The notes: generated from the sequence alone by a model not told the origin. 64,000 nt of DNA from Micromonospora purpureochromogenes (GCF_900091515.1 NZ_LT607410.1:1364001-1428000), one strand, 5' to 3'; shown: positions 23,473 to 33,702, counted from the first letter of the stretch. Translations and numbers: made by a program.

Positions 23473-23771
23473 GCACGATCGCCGATCCGCGCGACATCAT
23501 CGTCGCGCCGGTCGTCTCGGAGAAGAGCTACAGCGAGCTGAACCGCAACTGGTACACCTTCCTGGTGCACCCGGACGCGAACAAGACCGAGATCAAGATC
23601 GCTATCCAGCAGATCTTCAACGTCCGCGTCCTGACGGTCAACACGCTCAACCGCGAGGGCAAGCGCAAGCGCACCAAGACCGGTTTCGGTCAGCGCAAGG
23701 CGACCAAGCGGGCGATCGTGAAGCTGGCTGACGGTGACCGTATCGAGGCCTTCGGCGGCCCGGTCAGCTGA
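23469..23771 (+). CDS. rplW: 50S ribosomal protein L23
   Basis: L23 lies at the tunnel exit and is the docking site for SRP and trigger factor. The 100-residue product has [16 protein letters not shown] near the start and the loop [26 protein letters not shown] typical of bacterial L23. GTG 23469 overlaps the rplD stop (GTGA), and rplB follows after 12 nt. Confidence 0.97.
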   Translation: MSTIADPRDIIVAPVVSEKSYSELNRNWYTFLVHPDANKTEIKIAIQQIFNVRVLTVNTLNREGKRKRTKTGFGQRKATKRAIVKLADGDRIEAFGGPVS

Positions 23772-23783
23772 GGGGTGTAGACA

Positions 23784-24623
23784 ATGGCTATCCGTAAGTA
23801 CAAGCCGACGACGCCGGGCCGGCGTGGCTCCAGCGTCGCCGACTTCGCCGAGATCACCCGGTCGACGCCCGAGAAGTCGCTGCTGGCTCCGCTGCCGAAG
23901 AAGGGCGGACGCAACGCCCACGGCCGGATCACCACCCGGCACCACGGTGGCGGCCACAAGCGGCAGTACCGCCTGATCGACTTCAAGCGGGTCGACAAGG
24001 ACGGCGTGCCGGCGAAGGTCGCGCACATCGAGTACGACCCGAACCGCACCGCGCGCATCGCGCTGCTGCACTACGCCGACGGCGAGAAGCGGTACATCAT
24101 CGCGCCGAAGGACCTGAAGCAGGGCGACCGCGTCGAGTCCGGTCCGGGCGCCGACATCAAGCCGGGCAACAACCTGCCGCTGCGCAACATCCCGGTCGGT
24201 ACGACGATCCACAACGTGGAGCTTCGTCCGGGCGGCGGCGCCAAGCTGGCCCGCTCGGCCGGCGTCGGCATCCAGCTGCTCGGCCGTGAGGGTGTGTACG
24301 CGACCCTCCGCATGCCGTCCGGTGAGATCCGGCGGGTGGACGTGCGCTGCCGCGCCAGCATCGGCGAGATCGGCAACGCCGACCAGTCGAACATCAACTG
24401 GGGCAAGGCCGGCCGGATGCGGTGGAAGGGCAGGCGCCCGACCGTCCGTGGTGTCGCGATGAACCCGGTCGACCACCCGCACGGTGGTGGTGAGGGTAAG
24501 ACCTCCGGCGGTCGCCACCCGGTCAACCCGCAGGGTAAGCCCGAGGGCCGCACCCGTCGTAAGGGCCAGCCGAGTGACCGGCTGATCGTCCGCCGTCGCT
24601 ACGCCACGCGTAAGCGCGGCTGA
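23784..24623 (+). CDS. rplB: 50S ribosomal protein L2
   Basis: L2 is among the most conserved ribosomal proteins and is needed for subunit joining and peptidyl transfer. The 279-residue product has the basic N-terminus ([15 protein letters not shown]), the motif [19 protein letters not shown] (about 50-68) and the C-terminal [24 protein letters not shown] with the conserved histidine. Start ATG 23784 and 12-nt gaps on both sides fit the S10 operon. Confidence 0.98.
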   Translation: MAIRKYKPTTPGRRGSSVADFAEITRSTPEKSLLAPLPKKGGRNAHGRITTRHHGGGHKRQYRLIDFKRVDKDGVPAKVAHIEYDPNRTARIALLHYADGEKRYIIAPKDLKQGDRVESGPGADIKPGNNLPLRNIPVGTTIHNVELRPGGGAKLARSAGVGIQLLGREGVYATLRMPSGEIRRVDVRCRASIGEIGNADQSNINWGKAGRMRWKGRRPTVRGVAMNPVDHPHGGGEGKTSGGRHPVNPQGKPEGRTRRKGQPSDRLIVRRRYATRKRG

Positions 24624-24635
24624 GGGAGATAAGAC

Positions 24636-24917
24636 ATGCCTCGCAGCCTGAAGAAGGGCCCGTTCGTCGACGACCACCTGCTCAAGAAGGTGGAGACGCA
24701 GAACGACAAGGGCTCGAAGAACGTCATCAAGACCTGGTCGCGGCGCTCGACGATCATCCCGGAGATGCTGGGTCACACGATCGCCGTGCACGACGGACGC
24801 AAGCACGTCCCGGTGTTCGTGACCGAGGCGATGGTCGGGCACAAGCTCGGCGAGTTCGCGCTGACCCGCACGTTCAAGGGTCACGAGAAGGACGACCGGA
24901 AGAGCCGTCGGCGCTGA
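24636..24917 (+). CDS. rpsS: 30S ribosomal protein S19
   Basis: S19 lies in the 30S head next to S13 and contacts the intersubunit bridge. The 93-residue product begins [20 protein letters not shown] and has [30 protein letters not shown] and [16 protein letters not shown], all diagnostic. It is full length, 12 nt after rplB and 40 nt before rplV. Confidence 0.98.
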   Translation: MPRSLKKGPFVDDHLLKKVETQNDKGSKNVIKTWSRRSTIIPEMLGHTIAVHDGRKHVPVFVTEAMVGHKLGEFALTRTFKGHEKDDRKSRRR

Positions 24918-24957
24918 CGCCGCGGGCATACGGATAGAGGAACAAGGGGTTACAGCG

Positions 24958-25416
24958 ATGCCAGGAAAGGGCGACGCTCCGGTGCTTCCGGGCGCGCGGG
25001 CGGTTGCGCGGCACGTGCGCATCTCGCCGATGAAGGCGCGCCGGGTGGTCAACCTCGTCCGCGGCCTGCCCGCGAAGGAGGCGCTCACGGTGCTGCAGTT
25101 CGCGCCGCAGGCTGCGAGCGAGCAGGTGTACAAGGTGCTCGCGAGCGCGATCGCCAACGCGGAGAACAACGAGCGGCTGGACCCCGACGCGCTGCTCGTC
25201 AGCGAGGCGTTCGTCGACGAGGGCCCGACTATGAAGCGGTTCCGGCCGCGGGCGCAGGGCCGGGCGTACCGGATCCGCAAGCGCACCTGCCACATCACCG
25301 TGGCGGTCGAGGCGGTCGCGCCGGCTGCGCCGAAGAAGGCTGCCGCGAAGAAGGCCGCCCCGGCGAAGCAGGCCGAGGCCGCTGAGACGGAGAGCAAGAC
25401 GGAGGGCGCCGAGTAA
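24958..25416 (+). CDS. rplV: 50S ribosomal protein L22
   Basis: L22 spans the large subunit and its beta-hairpin lines the exit tunnel. The 152-residue product has the normal core ([20 protein letters not shown], ending near CHITVAVEA) plus an alanine/lysine-rich C-terminal tail of about 35 residues ([20 protein letters not shown]), a common actinobacterial addition. The tunnel hairpin ([25 protein letters not shown]) looks normal. The stop overlaps the rpsC start by one base (TAATG). Confidence 0.96.
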   Translation: MPGKGDAPVLPGARAVARHVRISPMKARRVVNLVRGLPAKEALTVLQFAPQAASEQVYKVLASAIANAENNERLDPDALLVSEAFVDEGPTMKRFRPRAQGRAYRIRKRTCHITVAVEAVAPAAPKKAAAKKAAPAKQAEAAETESKTEGAE

Positions 25417-26285
25417 TGGGTCAGAAGGTTCACCCCACTGGGTTCCGGCTCGGCATCTCGACCGACTGGAAGTCCCGTTGGTTCGCGGACAAGCTCTACA
25501 AGGACTACATCGGCGAGGATGTCAAGATCCGCCGGATGATGTCCAAGGGCCTCGAGCGTGCCGGCATTTCCAAGGTCGACATCGAGCGCACCCGTGACCG
25601 GGTCCGCGTGGACATCCACACCGCCCGGCCGGGCATCGTCATCGGCCGGAAGGGTGCGGAGGCCGACCGGATCCGCGGCGAGCTGGAGAAGCTCACCGGC
25701 AAGCAGGTGCAGCTGAACATCATCGAGGTGAAGAACCCCGAGTCGGACGCGCAGCTGGTCGCCCAGGGCGTCGCCGAGCAGCTCTCCAGCCGGGTCAGCT
25801 TCCGTCGGGCGATGCGCAAGGCGATGCAGTCGGCGATGAAGAACCCGGTCTGCAAGGGCATCCGGGTCCAGGTGTCGGGTCGTCTCGGCGGTGCCGAGAT
25901 GAGCCGGACCGAGTTCTACCGCGAGGGTCGCGTCCCGCTGCACACGCTGCGGGCCAACATCGAGTACGGCTTCTTCGAGGCCCGTACCACCTTCGGCCGG
26001 ATCGGCGTGAAGGTCTGGATCTACAAGGGCGACGCCGTCCCGGGCCGGGAGGCTCCGGCCGAGGCCGGTCCGTCCCGCCCGCGCCGTGACCGCGGCGACC
26101 GCCCCGAGCGGCCGCGCCGTGGCCGGTCGGGTTCGTCCGGCACGACCGCCGGCGGCACCGAGGCCGGCCGGGCTGCTGCGACCACCATCGCTCAGCAGGC
26201 CGAGACGCCGAGTGGCGAGCCGATCGACAGTGCTGCTGTCGCCTCGGCCGCGGCTGCTCCGGCAGAAACGCAGCAGGAGGGCTGA
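25416..26285 (+). CDS. rpsC: 30S ribosomal protein S3
   Basis: S3 is at the mRNA entry site and carries a KH RNA-binding domain with the loop IGRKG at 76-80. The 289-residue product has a complete core to about residue 215. It then has a long arginine/proline, then alanine-rich tail of about 75 residues, as in other actinobacterial S3 proteins. ATG 25416 overlaps the rplV stop; rplP begins 3 nt after its own stop, so translation is coupled on both sides. Confidence 0.96.
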   Translation: MGQKVHPTGFRLGISTDWKSRWFADKLYKDYIGEDVKIRRMMSKGLERAGISKVDIERTRDRVRVDIHTARPGIVIGRKGAEADRIRGELEKLTGKQVQLNIIEVKNPESDAQLVAQGVAEQLSSRVSFRRAMRKAMQSAMKNPVCKGIRVQVSGRLGGAEMSRTEFYREGRVPLHTLRANIEYGFFEARTTFGRIGVKVWIYKGDAVPGREAPAEAGPSRPRRDRGDRPERPRRGRSGSSGTTAGGTEAGRAAATTIAQQAETPSGEPIDSAAVASAAAAPAETQQEG

Positions 26286-26288
26286 CAG

Positions 26289-26714
26289 ATGCTGATGCCG
26301 CGCAAGCCCCCGAAGGGCTTCCGCAAGCCGCACCACCCGGACCGCCACGGCGCGTCCAAGGGTGGTAACCGGGTGGTGTTCGGCGAGTTCGGGATCCAGG
26401 CTCTCGAGCCGGCTTACGTGACCAACCGCCAGATCGAGTCGGCGCGTATCGCGATGACTCGTCACATCAAGCGTGGCGGCAAGGTCTGGATCACGATCTT
26501 CCCGGACCAGGCCCTGACCAAGAAGCCGGCCGAAACCCGGATGGGTTCCGGTAAGGGCTCGCCCGAGTGGTGGGTCGCCAACGTCAAGCCGGGGCGGGTT
26601 CTCTTCGAGATGTCCTTCCCCAACGAGCAGATCGCGCGAGAGGCGATGCGTCGCGCGATCCACAAGCTCCCGATGAAGTGCCGCATTGTGACGCGCGAAG
26701 TGGGTGAATCCTGA
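26289..26714 (+). CDS. rplP: 50S ribosomal protein L16
   Basis: L16 contacts A-site tRNA near the peptidyl transferase centre. The 141-residue product starts with [21 protein letters not shown] at ATG 26289, matching the family start ML(I/M)PRK, and contains [34 protein letters not shown] and the [12 protein letters not shown] block, where the oligosaccharide antibiotic sites lie. It overlaps rpmC by one base (TGATG). Confidence 0.97.
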   Translation: MLMPRKPPKGFRKPHHPDRHGASKGGNRVVFGEFGIQALEPAYVTNRQIESARIAMTRHIKRGGKVWITIFPDQALTKKPAETRMGSGKGSPEWWVANVKPGRVLFEMSFPNEQIAREAMRRAIHKLPMKCRIVTREVGES

Positions 26715-26950
26715 TGGCAGCGGGCGTTAAGGCGACCGAGCTGCGTGAGCTCTCCGAGGAGGAGCTGGTCACGAAGCTGCGGGAGGCCAAGGCGGAGCTG
26801 TTCAACCTCCGCGTGCAGGCCGCGACCGGGCAGCTGGACAACAACCGGCGGCTGCAGATCATCCGTCGGGAGATCGCCCGGATCTACACGATCATGCGTG
26901 AGCGCGAGCTGGGGCTCTCGGCCGCGCCGACTGAGGTGACTGCATCATGA
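26714..26950 (+). CDS. rpmC: 50S ribosomal protein L29
   Basis: L29 is a small helical protein next to L23 at the tunnel exit. The 78-residue product shows [56 protein letters not shown] sequence, the full family core, with a short C-terminal extension. The gene overlaps rplP by one base and rpsQ by four, so it sits in a coupled rplP-rpmC-rpsQ block. Confidence 0.96.
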   Translation: MAAGVKATELRELSEEELVTKLREAKAELFNLRVQAATGQLDNNRRLQIIRREIARIYTIMRERELGLSAAPTEVTAS

Positions 26951-27222
26951 GCGAGAACACCACCGCTACCACGCGGGCCCGCCGTAAGGTGCGTGAGGGC
27001 CTCGTGGTCAGCGACAAGATGGAAAAGACCGTCGTGGTCGAGGTCGAGGACCGGGTCAAGCACGCGCTGTACGGCAAGATCATGCGTCGTACCCGCAAGC
27101 TGAAGGTGCACGACGAGCAGAACTCGGCCGGTATCGGCGACCGGGTCCTGATCATGGAGACCCGGCCGCTCTCCGCCACCAAGCGGTGGCGGCTCGTGGA
27201 GATCCTCGAGAAGGCCAAGTAG
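26947..27222 (+). CDS. rpsQ: 30S ribosomal protein S17
   Basis: S17 binds early to 16S rRNA helix 11. The 91-residue product has an N-terminal extension of about 15 residues, then [45 protein letters not shown], the OB-fold core. ATG 26947 overlaps the rpmC stop (ATGA). It is the last gene before a 100-nt gap with a strong hairpin, the boundary between the S10 and spc units. Confidence 0.97.
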   Translation: MSENTTATTRARRKVREGLVVSDKMEKTVVVEVEDRVKHALYGKIMRRTRKLKVHDEQNSAGIGDRVLIMETRPLSATKRWRLVEILEKAK

Positions 27223-27270
27223 CGAAGGCTCGAGCTCGGCCGGTATCGGTCGGGCGCAGGTTCCGCCAGG

Positions 27271-27298
27271 CTCCGGCCGTCCGCGAGGGCGGCCGGAG
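27271..27298 (+). terminator. Hairpin at the S10/spc boundary
   Basis: Positions 27271-27282 pair with 27287-27298 (12 bp, one G-U) closed by a GCGA tetraloop, a very stable fold. It lies between rpsQ and rplN, where I see no clear promoter, so it may be a partial terminator or a processing and stability element dividing the long transcript. Confidence 0.6.
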
Positions 27299-27322
27299 AA
27301 CCGGCAGACATAGGAGATAGAC

Positions 27323-27691
27323 GTGATTCAGCAGGAGTCGCGACTGCGCGTCGCCGACAACACGGGTGCCCGGGAGATCCTGTGCATCCGGGTTCTCGGT
27401 GGCTCCGGTCGGCGCTACGCGAGCATCGGCGACGTCATCGTGGCCACCGTCAAGGACGCGATCCCGGGTGCCGGTGTGAAGAAGGGCGACGTCGTCAAGG
27501 CGGTCGTCGTCCGCACCGCCAAGGAGAGGCGGCGGCCGGACGGTTCGTACATCCGTTTCGACGAGAACGCCGCCGTCATCATCAAGGACGGTGGGGACCC
27601 GCGCGGTACCCGTATCTTCGGCCCGGTGGGTCGGGAGCTGCGGGACAAGCGGTTCATGAAGATCATCTCTCTCGCGCCGGAGGTGTTGTGA
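27323..27691 (+). CDS. rplN: 50S ribosomal protein L14
   Basis: L14 helps form intersubunit bridge B8 and binds silencing factor RsfS. The 122-residue product begins [28 protein letters not shown] and contains KEVRRPDGS-like [23 protein letters not shown], both diagnostic. GTG 27323 follows TAGGAGATAG. It overlaps rplX by four bases (GTGA) and opens the spc block. Confidence 0.98.
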   Translation: MIQQESRLRVADNTGAREILCIRVLGGSGRRYASIGDVIVATVKDAIPGAGVKKGDVVKAVVVRTAKERRRPDGSYIRFDENAAVIIKDGGDPRGTRIFGPVGRELRDKRFMKIISLAPEVL

Positions 27692-28008
27692 CCGTGAAGG
27701 TCAAGAAGGGCGACACGGTCGTCGTCATCGCCGGCAAGGACAAGGGTGCCAAGGGCAAGGTCATCGCGGCCTACCCGCGGCAGGACAAGGTCCTGGTCGA
27801 GGGCGTGAACCGGGTCAAGAAGCACACCCGCATCAGCACCACCCAGCGTGGCGCCAAGACCGGTGGCATCGTCACCCAGGAGGCCCCGATCCACGTCTCG
27901 AACGTGCAGGTCGTGGATTCCGAAGGGAAGCCGACCCGGGTCGGTTACCGGATCGACGACAACGGCCAGAAGGTCCGCATCGCGCGTAGCACCGGTAAGG
28001 ACCTCTGA
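27688..28008 (+). CDS. rplX: 50S ribosomal protein L24
   Basis: L24 is an assembly initiator that binds 23S rRNA near the tunnel exit through a KOW fold. The 106-residue product starts at GTG 27688 ([25 protein letters not shown]). A longer open frame from 27382 overlaps rplN and is rejected. GTGA overlap with rplN and one-base overlap with rplE support this start. Confidence 0.97.
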   Translation: MTVKVKKGDTVVVIAGKDKGAKGKVIAAYPRQDKVLVEGVNRVKKHTRISTTQRGAKTGGIVTQEAPIHVSNVQVVDSEGKPTRVGYRIDDNGQKVRIARSTGKDL

Positions 28009-28577
28009 TGACCACGGCTACCGAAACCAAGACCATGCCGCGCCTCAAGGAGCGGTACCGCAACGAGGTCGTGGCGAAGCTGCAGGAGCAGCACAACTAC
28101 GGCAACCCCATGCAGGTGCCCGGGCTCGTCAAGATCGTCGTCAACATGGGTGTCGGCGAGGCCGCTCGGGATGCCAAGCTGATCGACGGCGCGGTCCGTG
28201 ACCTGGCCACCATCACCGGCCAGAAGCCGCTGGTGCGGCGGGCGACCAAGTCCATCGCGCAGTTCAAGCTCCGCGAGGGCATGCCGATCGGCGCGAAGGT
28301 CACCCTGCGCGGCGACCGGATGTGGGAGTTCCTGGACCGGCTGCTGTCGATCGCGCTGCCGCGTATCCGTGACTTCCGCGGCCTGGACGGGCGCAAGCTC
28401 GACGGGCACGGCAACTACACGTTCGGTCTGACCGAGCAGTCGGTGTTCCACGAGATCGACCAGGACAAGATCGATCGCCAGCGGGGCATGGACATCACGG
28501 TGGTCACGACCGCCACGACCGACGACGAGGGCCGGGCGCTGCTCAAGCTCCTGGGCTTCCCGTTCAAGGAGAACTGA
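28008..28577 (+). CDS. rplE: 50S ribosomal protein L5
   Basis: L5 binds 5S rRNA and contacts S13 and P-site tRNA. The 189-residue product has [31 protein letters not shown] and the C-terminal block [27 protein letters not shown]. It overlaps rplX by one base (TGATG) and rpsN starts one base after its stop, an unbroken coupled series. Confidence 0.98.
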   Translation: MTTATETKTMPRLKERYRNEVVAKLQEQHNYGNPMQVPGLVKIVVNMGVGEAARDAKLIDGAVRDLATITGQKPLVRRATKSIAQFKLREGMPIGAKVTLRGDRMWEFLDRLLSIALPRIRDFRGLDGRKLDGHGNYTFGLTEQSVFHEIDQDKIDRQRGMDITVVTTATTDDEGRALLKLLGFPFKEN

Positions 28578-28578
28578 G

Positions 28579-28764
28579 ATGGCCAAGAAGGCGCTGATCA
28601 TCAAGGCGGCCGCGAAGCCGAAGTTCTCGGTTCGCGCCTACACCCGCTGCCAGCGGTGCGGGCGTCCGAAGGCGGTCTACCGCAAGTTCGGTCTCTGCCG
28701 GGTGTGCATCCGGGAGATGGCCCACCGCGGTGAGCTGCCCGGCGTGTCCAAGGCTTCCTGGTAA
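28579..28764 (+). CDS. rpsN: 30S ribosomal protein S14, zinc-binding type
   Basis: S14 is in the 30S head near S3 and S10. The 61-residue product is the short zinc (type Z, C+) form with C24, C27, C40 and C43 all present and the ending [15 protein letters not shown]. Actinomycetes often carry a second, cysteine-free S14 elsewhere for zinc shortage; none is in this window. It follows rplE by one base. Confidence 0.97.
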   Translation: MAKKALIIKAAAKPKFSVRAYTRCQRCGRPKAVYRKFGLCRVCIREMAHRGELPGVSKASW

Positions 28765-28812
28765 TAGCCCGGCGCGCTTCGCGCGTCAGCTGAACTGTCT
28801 CTTCGCCGTAGG

Positions 28813-28831
28813 CCCCGGGCCCAGCCCGGGG
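28813..28831 (+). other. Hairpin before rpsH
   Basis: CCCCGGGC (28813-28820) and GCCCGGGG (28824-28831) form an 8-bp stem with a 3-nt loop in the 96-nt rpsN-rpsH gap. A second GCGCGC/GCGCGT stem-loop precedes it. In E. coli S8 represses the spc operon near this region, but I see no convincing S8-binding site copy. Confidence 0.4.
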
Positions 28832-28860
28832 AACCCCGGCGAGAAAGGTTGACGAATTTC

Positions 28861-29268
28861 ATGACGATGACCGACCCGATCGCAGACATGCTCACGCGTC
28901 TGCGTAACGCCAACCAGGCGTACCACGACCGGGTGACGATGCCCTACTCGAAGATCAAGGCGAACATCGCCGAGGTCCTCAAGGCCGAGGGTTACATCGC
29001 CACCTGGTTGGTCGAGGAGCCCGAGGAGGGCGCCGTCGGCAAGCGACTGGTCGTCGAGCTGAAGTACGGCCAGAACCGCGAGCGGAGCCTGGCCGGCATC
29101 AAGCGCGTGTCCAAGCCCGGTCTCCGGGTGTACGCCAAGTCGGACGGGCTCCCGCGGGTGCTCGGCGGGCTGGGCGTGGCGATCATTTCGACGTCCCAGG
29201 GGCTGCTCACCGACCGGCAGGCCCGCAAGCGGAGCGTTGGCGGGGAAGTCCTCGCCTTCGTCTGGTAA
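28861..29268 (+). CDS. rpsH: 30S ribosomal protein S8
   Basis: S8 organises the central domain of 16S rRNA. The 135-residue product starts at ATG 28861 ([18 protein letters not shown]), preceded by GAGAAAGG; the upstream TTG at 28849 is not needed. The C-terminus shows [38 protein letters not shown] and ends GGEVLAFVW, diagnostic of S8. rplF begins 16 nt later. Confidence 0.98.
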   Translation: MTMTDPIADMLTRLRNANQAYHDRVTMPYSKIKANIAEVLKAEGYIATWLVEEPEEGAVGKRLVVELKYGQNRERSLAGIKRVSKPGLRVYAKSDGLPRVLGGLGVAIISTSQGLLTDRQARKRSVGGEVLAFVW

Positions 29269-29284
29269 CGGGAGACAGGTAGAA

Positions 29285-29827
29285 ATGTCGCGTATTGGAC
29301 GTAAGTCGATCCCGGTACCCTCCGGCGTCGACATCACGATCGACGGCCAGACCGTCAAGGTCAAGGGCCCGAAGGGCGAGCTGTCGCACACGCTCGCCGA
29401 GCCGATCAAGGCGGAGCGGGGCGAGGACGGCCAGGTGCACGTCAACCGGCCGAACGACGAGCGCAAGGCCAAGGAACTGCACGGCCTCAGCCGTACCCTG
29501 GTCGCCAACATGATCGTCGGTGTGACCGAGGGCTACCGCAAGAGCCTGGAGATCGCCGGTACCGGTTACCGCGTCACCGCCAAGGGCAAGGACCTCGAGT
29601 TCGCGCTCGGGTTCTCGCACCCGGTGCTGGTGCCGGCTCCGGACGGCATCACCTTCACGGTGGAGAAGCCGACGCTGTTCCACGTGGCCGGCATCGACAA
29701 GCAGCAGGTCGGTGAGGTCGCCGCCAACATCCGGAAGATCCGCCCGCCGGAGCCCTACAAGGGCAAGGGCGTGAAGTACCAGGGCGAGGTCATCCGCCGC
29801 AAGGCTGGAAAGGCAGGTAAGAAGTGA
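29285..29827 (+). CDS. rplF: 50S ribosomal protein L6
   Basis: L6 lies near the sarcin-ricin loop and GTPase centre. The 180-residue product starts at ATG 29285 ([21 protein letters not shown]), after GGGAGACAGG. The C-terminal signature [27 protein letters not shown] is complete. An upstream extension from 29237 is rejected. The gene overlaps rplR by four bases (GTGA). Confidence 0.98.
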   Translation: MSRIGRKSIPVPSGVDITIDGQTVKVKGPKGELSHTLAEPIKAERGEDGQVHVNRPNDERKAKELHGLSRTLVANMIVGVTEGYRKSLEIAGTGYRVTAKGKDLEFALGFSHPVLVPAPDGITFTVEKPTLFHVAGIDKQQVGEVAANIRKIRPPEPYKGKGVKYQGEVIRRKAGKAGKK

Positions 29828-30213
29828 GCGCCACGCTGCTCAAGCGCCGCCGCGGCGTCGCCGCCAAGCGTGCCGTCGGGCGTGCGCGCCGGCACTTCCG
29901 GGTCCGCAAGAACGTCAGCGGTACCGCCGAGCGTCCCCGCCTGGTGGTCACCCGCTCCCTGCGGCACATCGTCGCCCAGATCGTGGACGACACCAAGGGT
30001 CACACCCTGGCGTCGGCCTCGACCCTGGACGCGTCGCTGCGTGGTGCGGAGGGCGACAAGAGCGCCCTGGCCGGCAAGGTGGGCGCCCTGCTCGCCGAGC
30101 GCGCCAAGGCCGCCGGCGTCTCCAAGGTCGTCTTCGACCGCGGTGGCAACCGGTACGCGGGGCGGGTCGCCGCGCTTGCCGACGCCGCCCGCGAAGCCGG
30201 GCTCGAGTTCTAG
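29824..30213 (+). CDS. rplR: 50S ribosomal protein L18
   Basis: L18 binds 5S rRNA with L5 in the central protuberance. The 129-residue product has a short basic extension, then [34 protein letters not shown] and the C-terminal [28 protein letters not shown], both diagnostic. GTG 29824 overlaps the rplF stop; rpsE follows after 33 nt. Confidence 0.98.
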   Translation: MSATLLKRRRGVAAKRAVGRARRHFRVRKNVSGTAERPRLVVTRSLRHIVAQIVDDTKGHTLASASTLDASLRGAEGDKSALAGKVGALLAERAKAAGVSKVVFDRGGNRYAGRVAALADAAREAGLEF

Positions 30214-30246
30214 AAACCCCGTCACGAGAGATAAGGAAGGCTGCTG

Positions 30247-30861
30247 ATGCCAGGTCAACAGCGCCGTGGCGGCGGGTCCGGTGGCAACGAGGGTGGTCGC
30301 CGCGACAACCGCCGTGAGGGCGGCCGCGGAAACGCGCCCGTCGAGAAGACCCCGCACCTCGAGCGGGTCGTCGCGATCAACCGCGTCGCCAAGGTCGTGA
30401 AGGGTGGTCGTCGCTTCAGCTTCACCGCCCTGGTGATCGTGGGCGACGGCGACGGCACCGTCGGCGTGGGCTACGGAAAGGCCAAGGAGGTGCCCGCGGC
30501 GATCGCCAAGGGTGTCGAGGAGGCCAAGAAGCACTTCTTCAAGGTGCCGCGGATCGGCCAGTCGATCCCGCACCCGGTGCAGGGCGAGGCCGCTGCCGGT
30601 GTCGTGCTGCTCAAGCCGGCGTCCGCCGGTACCGGTGTCATCGCCGGTGGCCCGGTGCGTGCCGTGCTGGAGTGCGCGGGCATCCACGACGTGCTCTCCA
30701 AGAGCCTCGGCTCGTCGAACCCGATCAACATCGTGCACGCCACGGTGGCGGCGCTGAAGGGGCTCGAGTCCCCCGAGGCCGTCGCGGCCCGTCGTGGTCT
30801 GCCGGTGGAGGACGTCGCGCCGGCCGCCATGCTGGCGTCGCGGGCGGGGGTGGCGTCCTGA
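30247..30861 (+). CDS. rpsE: 30S ribosomal protein S5
   Basis: S5 lies at the mRNA entry with S3 and S4, affects accuracy and is the spectinomycin resistance site. The 204-residue product has a glycine/arginine-rich N-terminal extension of about 35 residues, then [31 protein letters not shown] and [17 protein letters not shown]. The spectinomycin loop ([10 protein letters not shown]) looks wild type. It overlaps rpmD by one base. Confidence 0.97.
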   Translation: MPGQQRRGGGSGGNEGGRRDNRREGGRGNAPVEKTPHLERVVAINRVAKVVKGGRRFSFTALVIVGDGDGTVGVGYGKAKEVPAAIAKGVEEAKKHFFKVPRIGQSIPHPVQGEAAAGVVLLKPASAGTGVIAGGPVRAVLECAGIHDVLSKSLGSSNPINIVHATVAALKGLESPEAVAARRGLPVEDVAPAAMLASRAGVAS

Positions 30862-31043
30862 TGGCACGCCTGAAGGTCACCCAGGTCCGGTCCGGCATCG
30901 GCACCAAGCAGAACCAGCGTGAGTCGCTGCGTTCGCTCGGTCTGAAGCGGATCAACGACGTGGTGGTCAAGGAGGACCGGCCCGAGATTCGCGGCATGAT
31001 CTTCGCGGTAAACCACCTCGTGAAGGTCGAGGAGGTCGAGTAA
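30861..31043 (+). CDS. rpmD: 50S ribosomal protein L30
   Basis: L30 is a small protein of the large subunit. The 60-residue product ([63 protein letters not shown]) is full length. ATG 30861 overlaps the rpsE stop by one base; the longer open frame from 30672 is inside rpsE and rejected. It overlaps rplO by one base (TAATG). Confidence 0.97.
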   Translation: MARLKVTQVRSGIGTKQNQRESLRSLGLKRINDVVVKEDRPEIRGMIFAVNHLVKVEEVE

Positions 31044-31486
31044 TGACGATCAAGGTTCACCACCTGCGCCCGGCCCCGGGCGCCAAGACCGCGAAGACCC
31101 GGGTGGGTCGCGGTGAGGGCTCCAAGGGCAAGACCGCCGGTCGCGGTACCAAGGGTTCCAAGGCCCGCAAGAACATCTCGGCGGCGTTCGAGGGTGGGCA
31201 GATGCCCATCCACATGCGCCTGCCGAAGATGAAGGGCTTCAAGAACAAGTTCAAGGTCGTCTTCCAGGTGGTCAACCTGGACCGGCTGGCCGAGCTCTTC
31301 CCGAACGGCGGCCAGGTCGGCCCGCAGGAGCTGGTCGAGGTCGGCGCGGTCCGCAAGGGCCAGCCGATCAAGGTCCTCGGCACCGGCGACCTCGGCGGTG
31401 TGGCCCTCCAGGTGTCGGCGCACGGTTTCAGCGCGTCGGCCAAGGAGAAGATCACCGCTGCCGGTGGCTCCGTCACCGAGCTGTAA
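31043..31486 (+). CDS. rplO: 50S ribosomal protein L15
   Basis: L15 is a late assembly protein of the large subunit. The 147-residue product has the glycine-rich N-terminus [27 protein letters not shown], the conserved [20 protein letters not shown] and the C-terminal [24 protein letters not shown]. It is the last gene of the spc ribosomal block; a 16-bp terminator follows and secY has its own leader. Confidence 0.98.
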   Translation: MTIKVHHLRPAPGAKTAKTRVGRGEGSKGKTAGRGTKGSKARKNISAAFEGGQMPIHMRLPKMKGFKNKFKVVFQVVNLDRLAELFPNGGQVGPQELVEVGAVRKGQPIKVLGTGDLGGVALQVSAHGFSASAKEKITAAGGSVTEL

Positions 31487-31494
31487 GGCACGAC

Positions 31495-31538
31495 CCATGG
31501 CGCCCGCTCAGTTGTCCCCAACTGGGCGGGCGCCGTGG
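31495..31538 (+). terminator. Terminator after rplO
   Basis: Positions 31499-31514 pair with 31519-31534 (16 bp, one U-G) around the loop TCCC, and four further outer pairs extend the stem. It separates the ribosomal spc genes from secY. Confidence 0.78.
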
Positions 31539-31620
31539 TCTACCAGGCATGTGTGCGCCGGGTAACATCGGATTCGGTTTATGTAGCCGGGCGCATCTGC
31601 CCGGACCGGGAGCGGGCTGT

Positions 31621-31626
31621 TAGAGT
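31621..31626 (+). promoter_or_regulatory. Possible -10 box of the secY promoter
   Basis: TAGAGT at 31621-31626 lies downstream of the rplO terminator and about 94 nt before the secY TTG. The sequence 17 nt upstream is a weak -35. A promoter is expected here but the match is modest. Confidence 0.35.
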
Positions 31627-31719
31627 CCCTTCCCAGCTATGGATATCGGGCACTCGCCCGGCACCCACCCCGCCCCCGCCAGGGATCACCGGCGGCCCGC
31701 CTCGCGCAGGAGGAAGAAG

Positions 31720-33048
31720 TTGCTGTCCGCCTTTCTCAGTGCGTTCCGTACGCCTGACCTGCGCAAGAAGCTGCTGTTCACAGTAGGCATCATCGCGGTC
31801 TACCGGCTCGGCGCCACTCTGCCCAGCCCCGGCGTCTCGTACGGCAACGTGCAGAAGTGCCTCGACACCCTCCAGGGTCAGAGCACCGGAGTGCTGAACC
31901 TGCTGGACCTCTTCTCCGGCGGCGCACTGCTGCAGCTCTCGGTCTTCGCGCTGGGCATCATGCCCTACATCACCGCGTCGATCATCCTGCAGCTGCTCAC
32001 CGTGGTCATTCCGCGGCTGGAGCAGCTCCGCAAGGAGGGCCAGGCCGGCCAGGCGAAGATCACCCAGTACACCCGCTACCTGACCCTCGGCCTGGGCATC
32101 CTCCAGTCGTCGGCCTTCGTGGCGCTGGCCCGCTCCGGGCAGCTGTTCCAGAACCGCTGCGACCAGTTCCCGATCATCCCCGAGGGCACCGGCATCCCGA
32201 ACTGGCTGACGCTGAGCATCCTGGTCATGACGATGACCGCCGGCACCGGCATGGTGATGTGGCTCGGTGAGCTGATCACCGACCGCGGCGTCGGCAACGG
32301 CATGTCCGTCCTCATCTTCACCTCGATCGCCGCCCGGCTCCCCAGCGAGGGCTGGAAGATCAAGACCAACGAGGGTTGGGGCAAGTTCGTCCTCGTCCTC
32401 GTCCTGGTCCTGCTGGTCATCACCGCGGTCTGCTTCATCGAGCAGGCGCAGCGCCGGATCCCGGTGCAGTACGCCAAGCGGATGATCGGCCGGCGGATGT
32501 ACGGCGGCACCTCGACCTACATCCCGCTCAAGGTCAACCAGGCGGGTGTCATCCCGGTCATCTTCGCCTCCTCGCTGCTCTACCTGCCGCAGCTGGCGCT
32601 CCAGTTCTTCGACCAGACCAACCCGGGCAAGACCCAGGCCTGGATCCAGAACAACATCGTGCAGGCCGACTCGCCGCTGCACATCGTGATGTACTTCCTG
32701 CTGATCATCTTCTTCACGTACTTCTACGTGTCGATCACGTTCAACCCGACCGAGGTCGCGGACAACATGAAGAAGTACGGCGGCTTCGTGCCGGGCATCC
32801 GCCCCGGCAAGCCGACCGCCGAGTACCTCGACTTCATCCTCAGCCGGATCACCCTGCCGGGCGCGCTCTACCTGGGCATCGTCGCGATCCTGCCGAACTT
32901 CTTCTTCATCTGGCTGAACAGCCAGCAGTTCCAGAACTTCCCGTTCGGCGGCACCGCTGTGCTCATCATGGTCGGCGTCGGTCTCGAGACCGTGAAGCAG
33001 ATCGAGAGCCAACTCATGCAGCGGAACTACGAAGGGTTCCTGCGGTAG
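31720..33048 (+). CDS. secY: Preprotein translocase subunit SecY
   Basis: SecY is the protein-conducting channel. TTG 31720 is chosen as start: it lies six bases after AGGAGG (31708-31713) and gives the usual actinobacterial N-terminus LLSAFLSAFRTPDLRKKLLFT. The longer frame from 31639 adds a non-homologous tail. The 442-residue product has ten transmembrane helices, the plug region SGGALLQLSVFALGIMPYITASI and cytoplasmic loops with RRIPVQYAKRMIGRRMYGG and NPTEVADNMKKYGGFVPGIRPG. adk starts at the next base after its stop. Confidence 0.97.
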   Translation: MLSAFLSAFRTPDLRKKLLFTVGIIAVYRLGATLPSPGVSYGNVQKCLDTLQGQSTGVLNLLDLFSGGALLQLSVFALGIMPYITASIILQLLTVVIPRLEQLRKEGQAGQAKITQYTRYLTLGLGILQSSAFVALARSGQLFQNRCDQFPIIPEGTGIPNWLTLSILVMTMTAGTGMVMWLGELITDRGVGNGMSVLIFTSIAARLPSEGWKIKTNEGWGKFVLVLVLVLLVITAVCFIEQAQRRIPVQYAKRMIGRRMYGGTSTYIPLKVNQAGVIPVIFASSLLYLPQLALQFFDQTNPGKTQAWIQNNIVQADSPLHIVMYFLLIIFFTYFYVSITFNPTEVADNMKKYGGFVPGIRPGKPTAEYLDFILSRITLPGALYLGIVAILPNFFFIWLNSQQFQNFPFGGTAVLIMVGVGLETVKQIESQLMQRNYEGFLR

Positions 33049-33702
33049 ATGCGACTCGTTCTGGTTGGCCCGCCGGGCGCGGGCAAGGGCACGCAGGCGG
33101 AATTCATCGCCGCGCACCTCTCGGTGCCGAAGATCTCGACCGGTGACATCTTCCGGGCGAACGTCTCGCAGGGCACCCCGCTGGGTGTCGAGGCCAAGCG
33201 GTACATGGACGCCGGCAAGCTGGTCCCGGACGAGGTCACCATCAACATGGTCCGGGACCGGCTCGCCGAGCCGGACGCCGCCGAGGGCTTCCTGCTCGAC
33301 GGCTTCCCGCGTACGACGCCGCAGGCCGCCGCGCTGGACAAGCTCCTCGCGGACCTCGGCACCGCGCTGGACCTGGTGCTGGAGCTGGTCGTTGACGACG
33401 ACGAGGTGATCCGGCGGCTCTCCGGCCGGCGCACCTGCCGCGGCTGCGGCAAGATCTGGCACGTCGAGTTCGACGCCACCACCCGCGAGGGCATCTGCGA
33501 CCGCTGCGGTGCCGAGCTGTTCCAGCGGGACGACGACAAGCCGGAGACGATCGCGGCCCGCCTGCGGGAGTACGCCGAGAAGACGGCGCCGCTGGTCGAC
33601 TACTACGGCGCCCAGAACAAGCTGGTCGGGATCGACGCCACCGGGCCGGTGGAGGACGTCACGGTCCGCGCCATAGACGCGCTGCGGTCGTACGGCGGCT
33701 GA
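33049..33702 (+). CDS. adk: Adenylate kinase
   Basis: Adenylate kinase interconverts AMP, ADP and ATP. The 217-residue product has the P-loop GPPGAGKGT (7-15) and the LID insertion with a four-cysteine zinc site (C130, C133, C150, C153), the zinc-type long LID form. Many actinobacterial enzymes have a shorter LID without zinc, so this variant is worth noting. ATG 33049 follows the secY stop directly, so the two are probably cotranslated. Confidence 0.97.
   Translation: MRLVLVGPPGAGKGTQAEFIAAHLSVPKISTGDIFRANVSQGTPLGVEAKRYMDAGKLVPDEVTINMVRDRLAEPDAAEGFLLDGFPRTTPQAAALDKLLADLGTALDLVLELVVDDDEVIRRLSGRRTCRGCGKIWHVEFDATTREGICDRCGAELFQRDDDKPETIAARLREYAEKTAPLVDYYGAQNKLVGIDATGPVEDVTVRAIDALRSYGG

Noticed and set aside
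23109..26663. 1184-codon minus-strand open frame across the S10 operon
   Set aside because: It crosses six real ribosomal genes on the opposite strand and has no recognisable domain.
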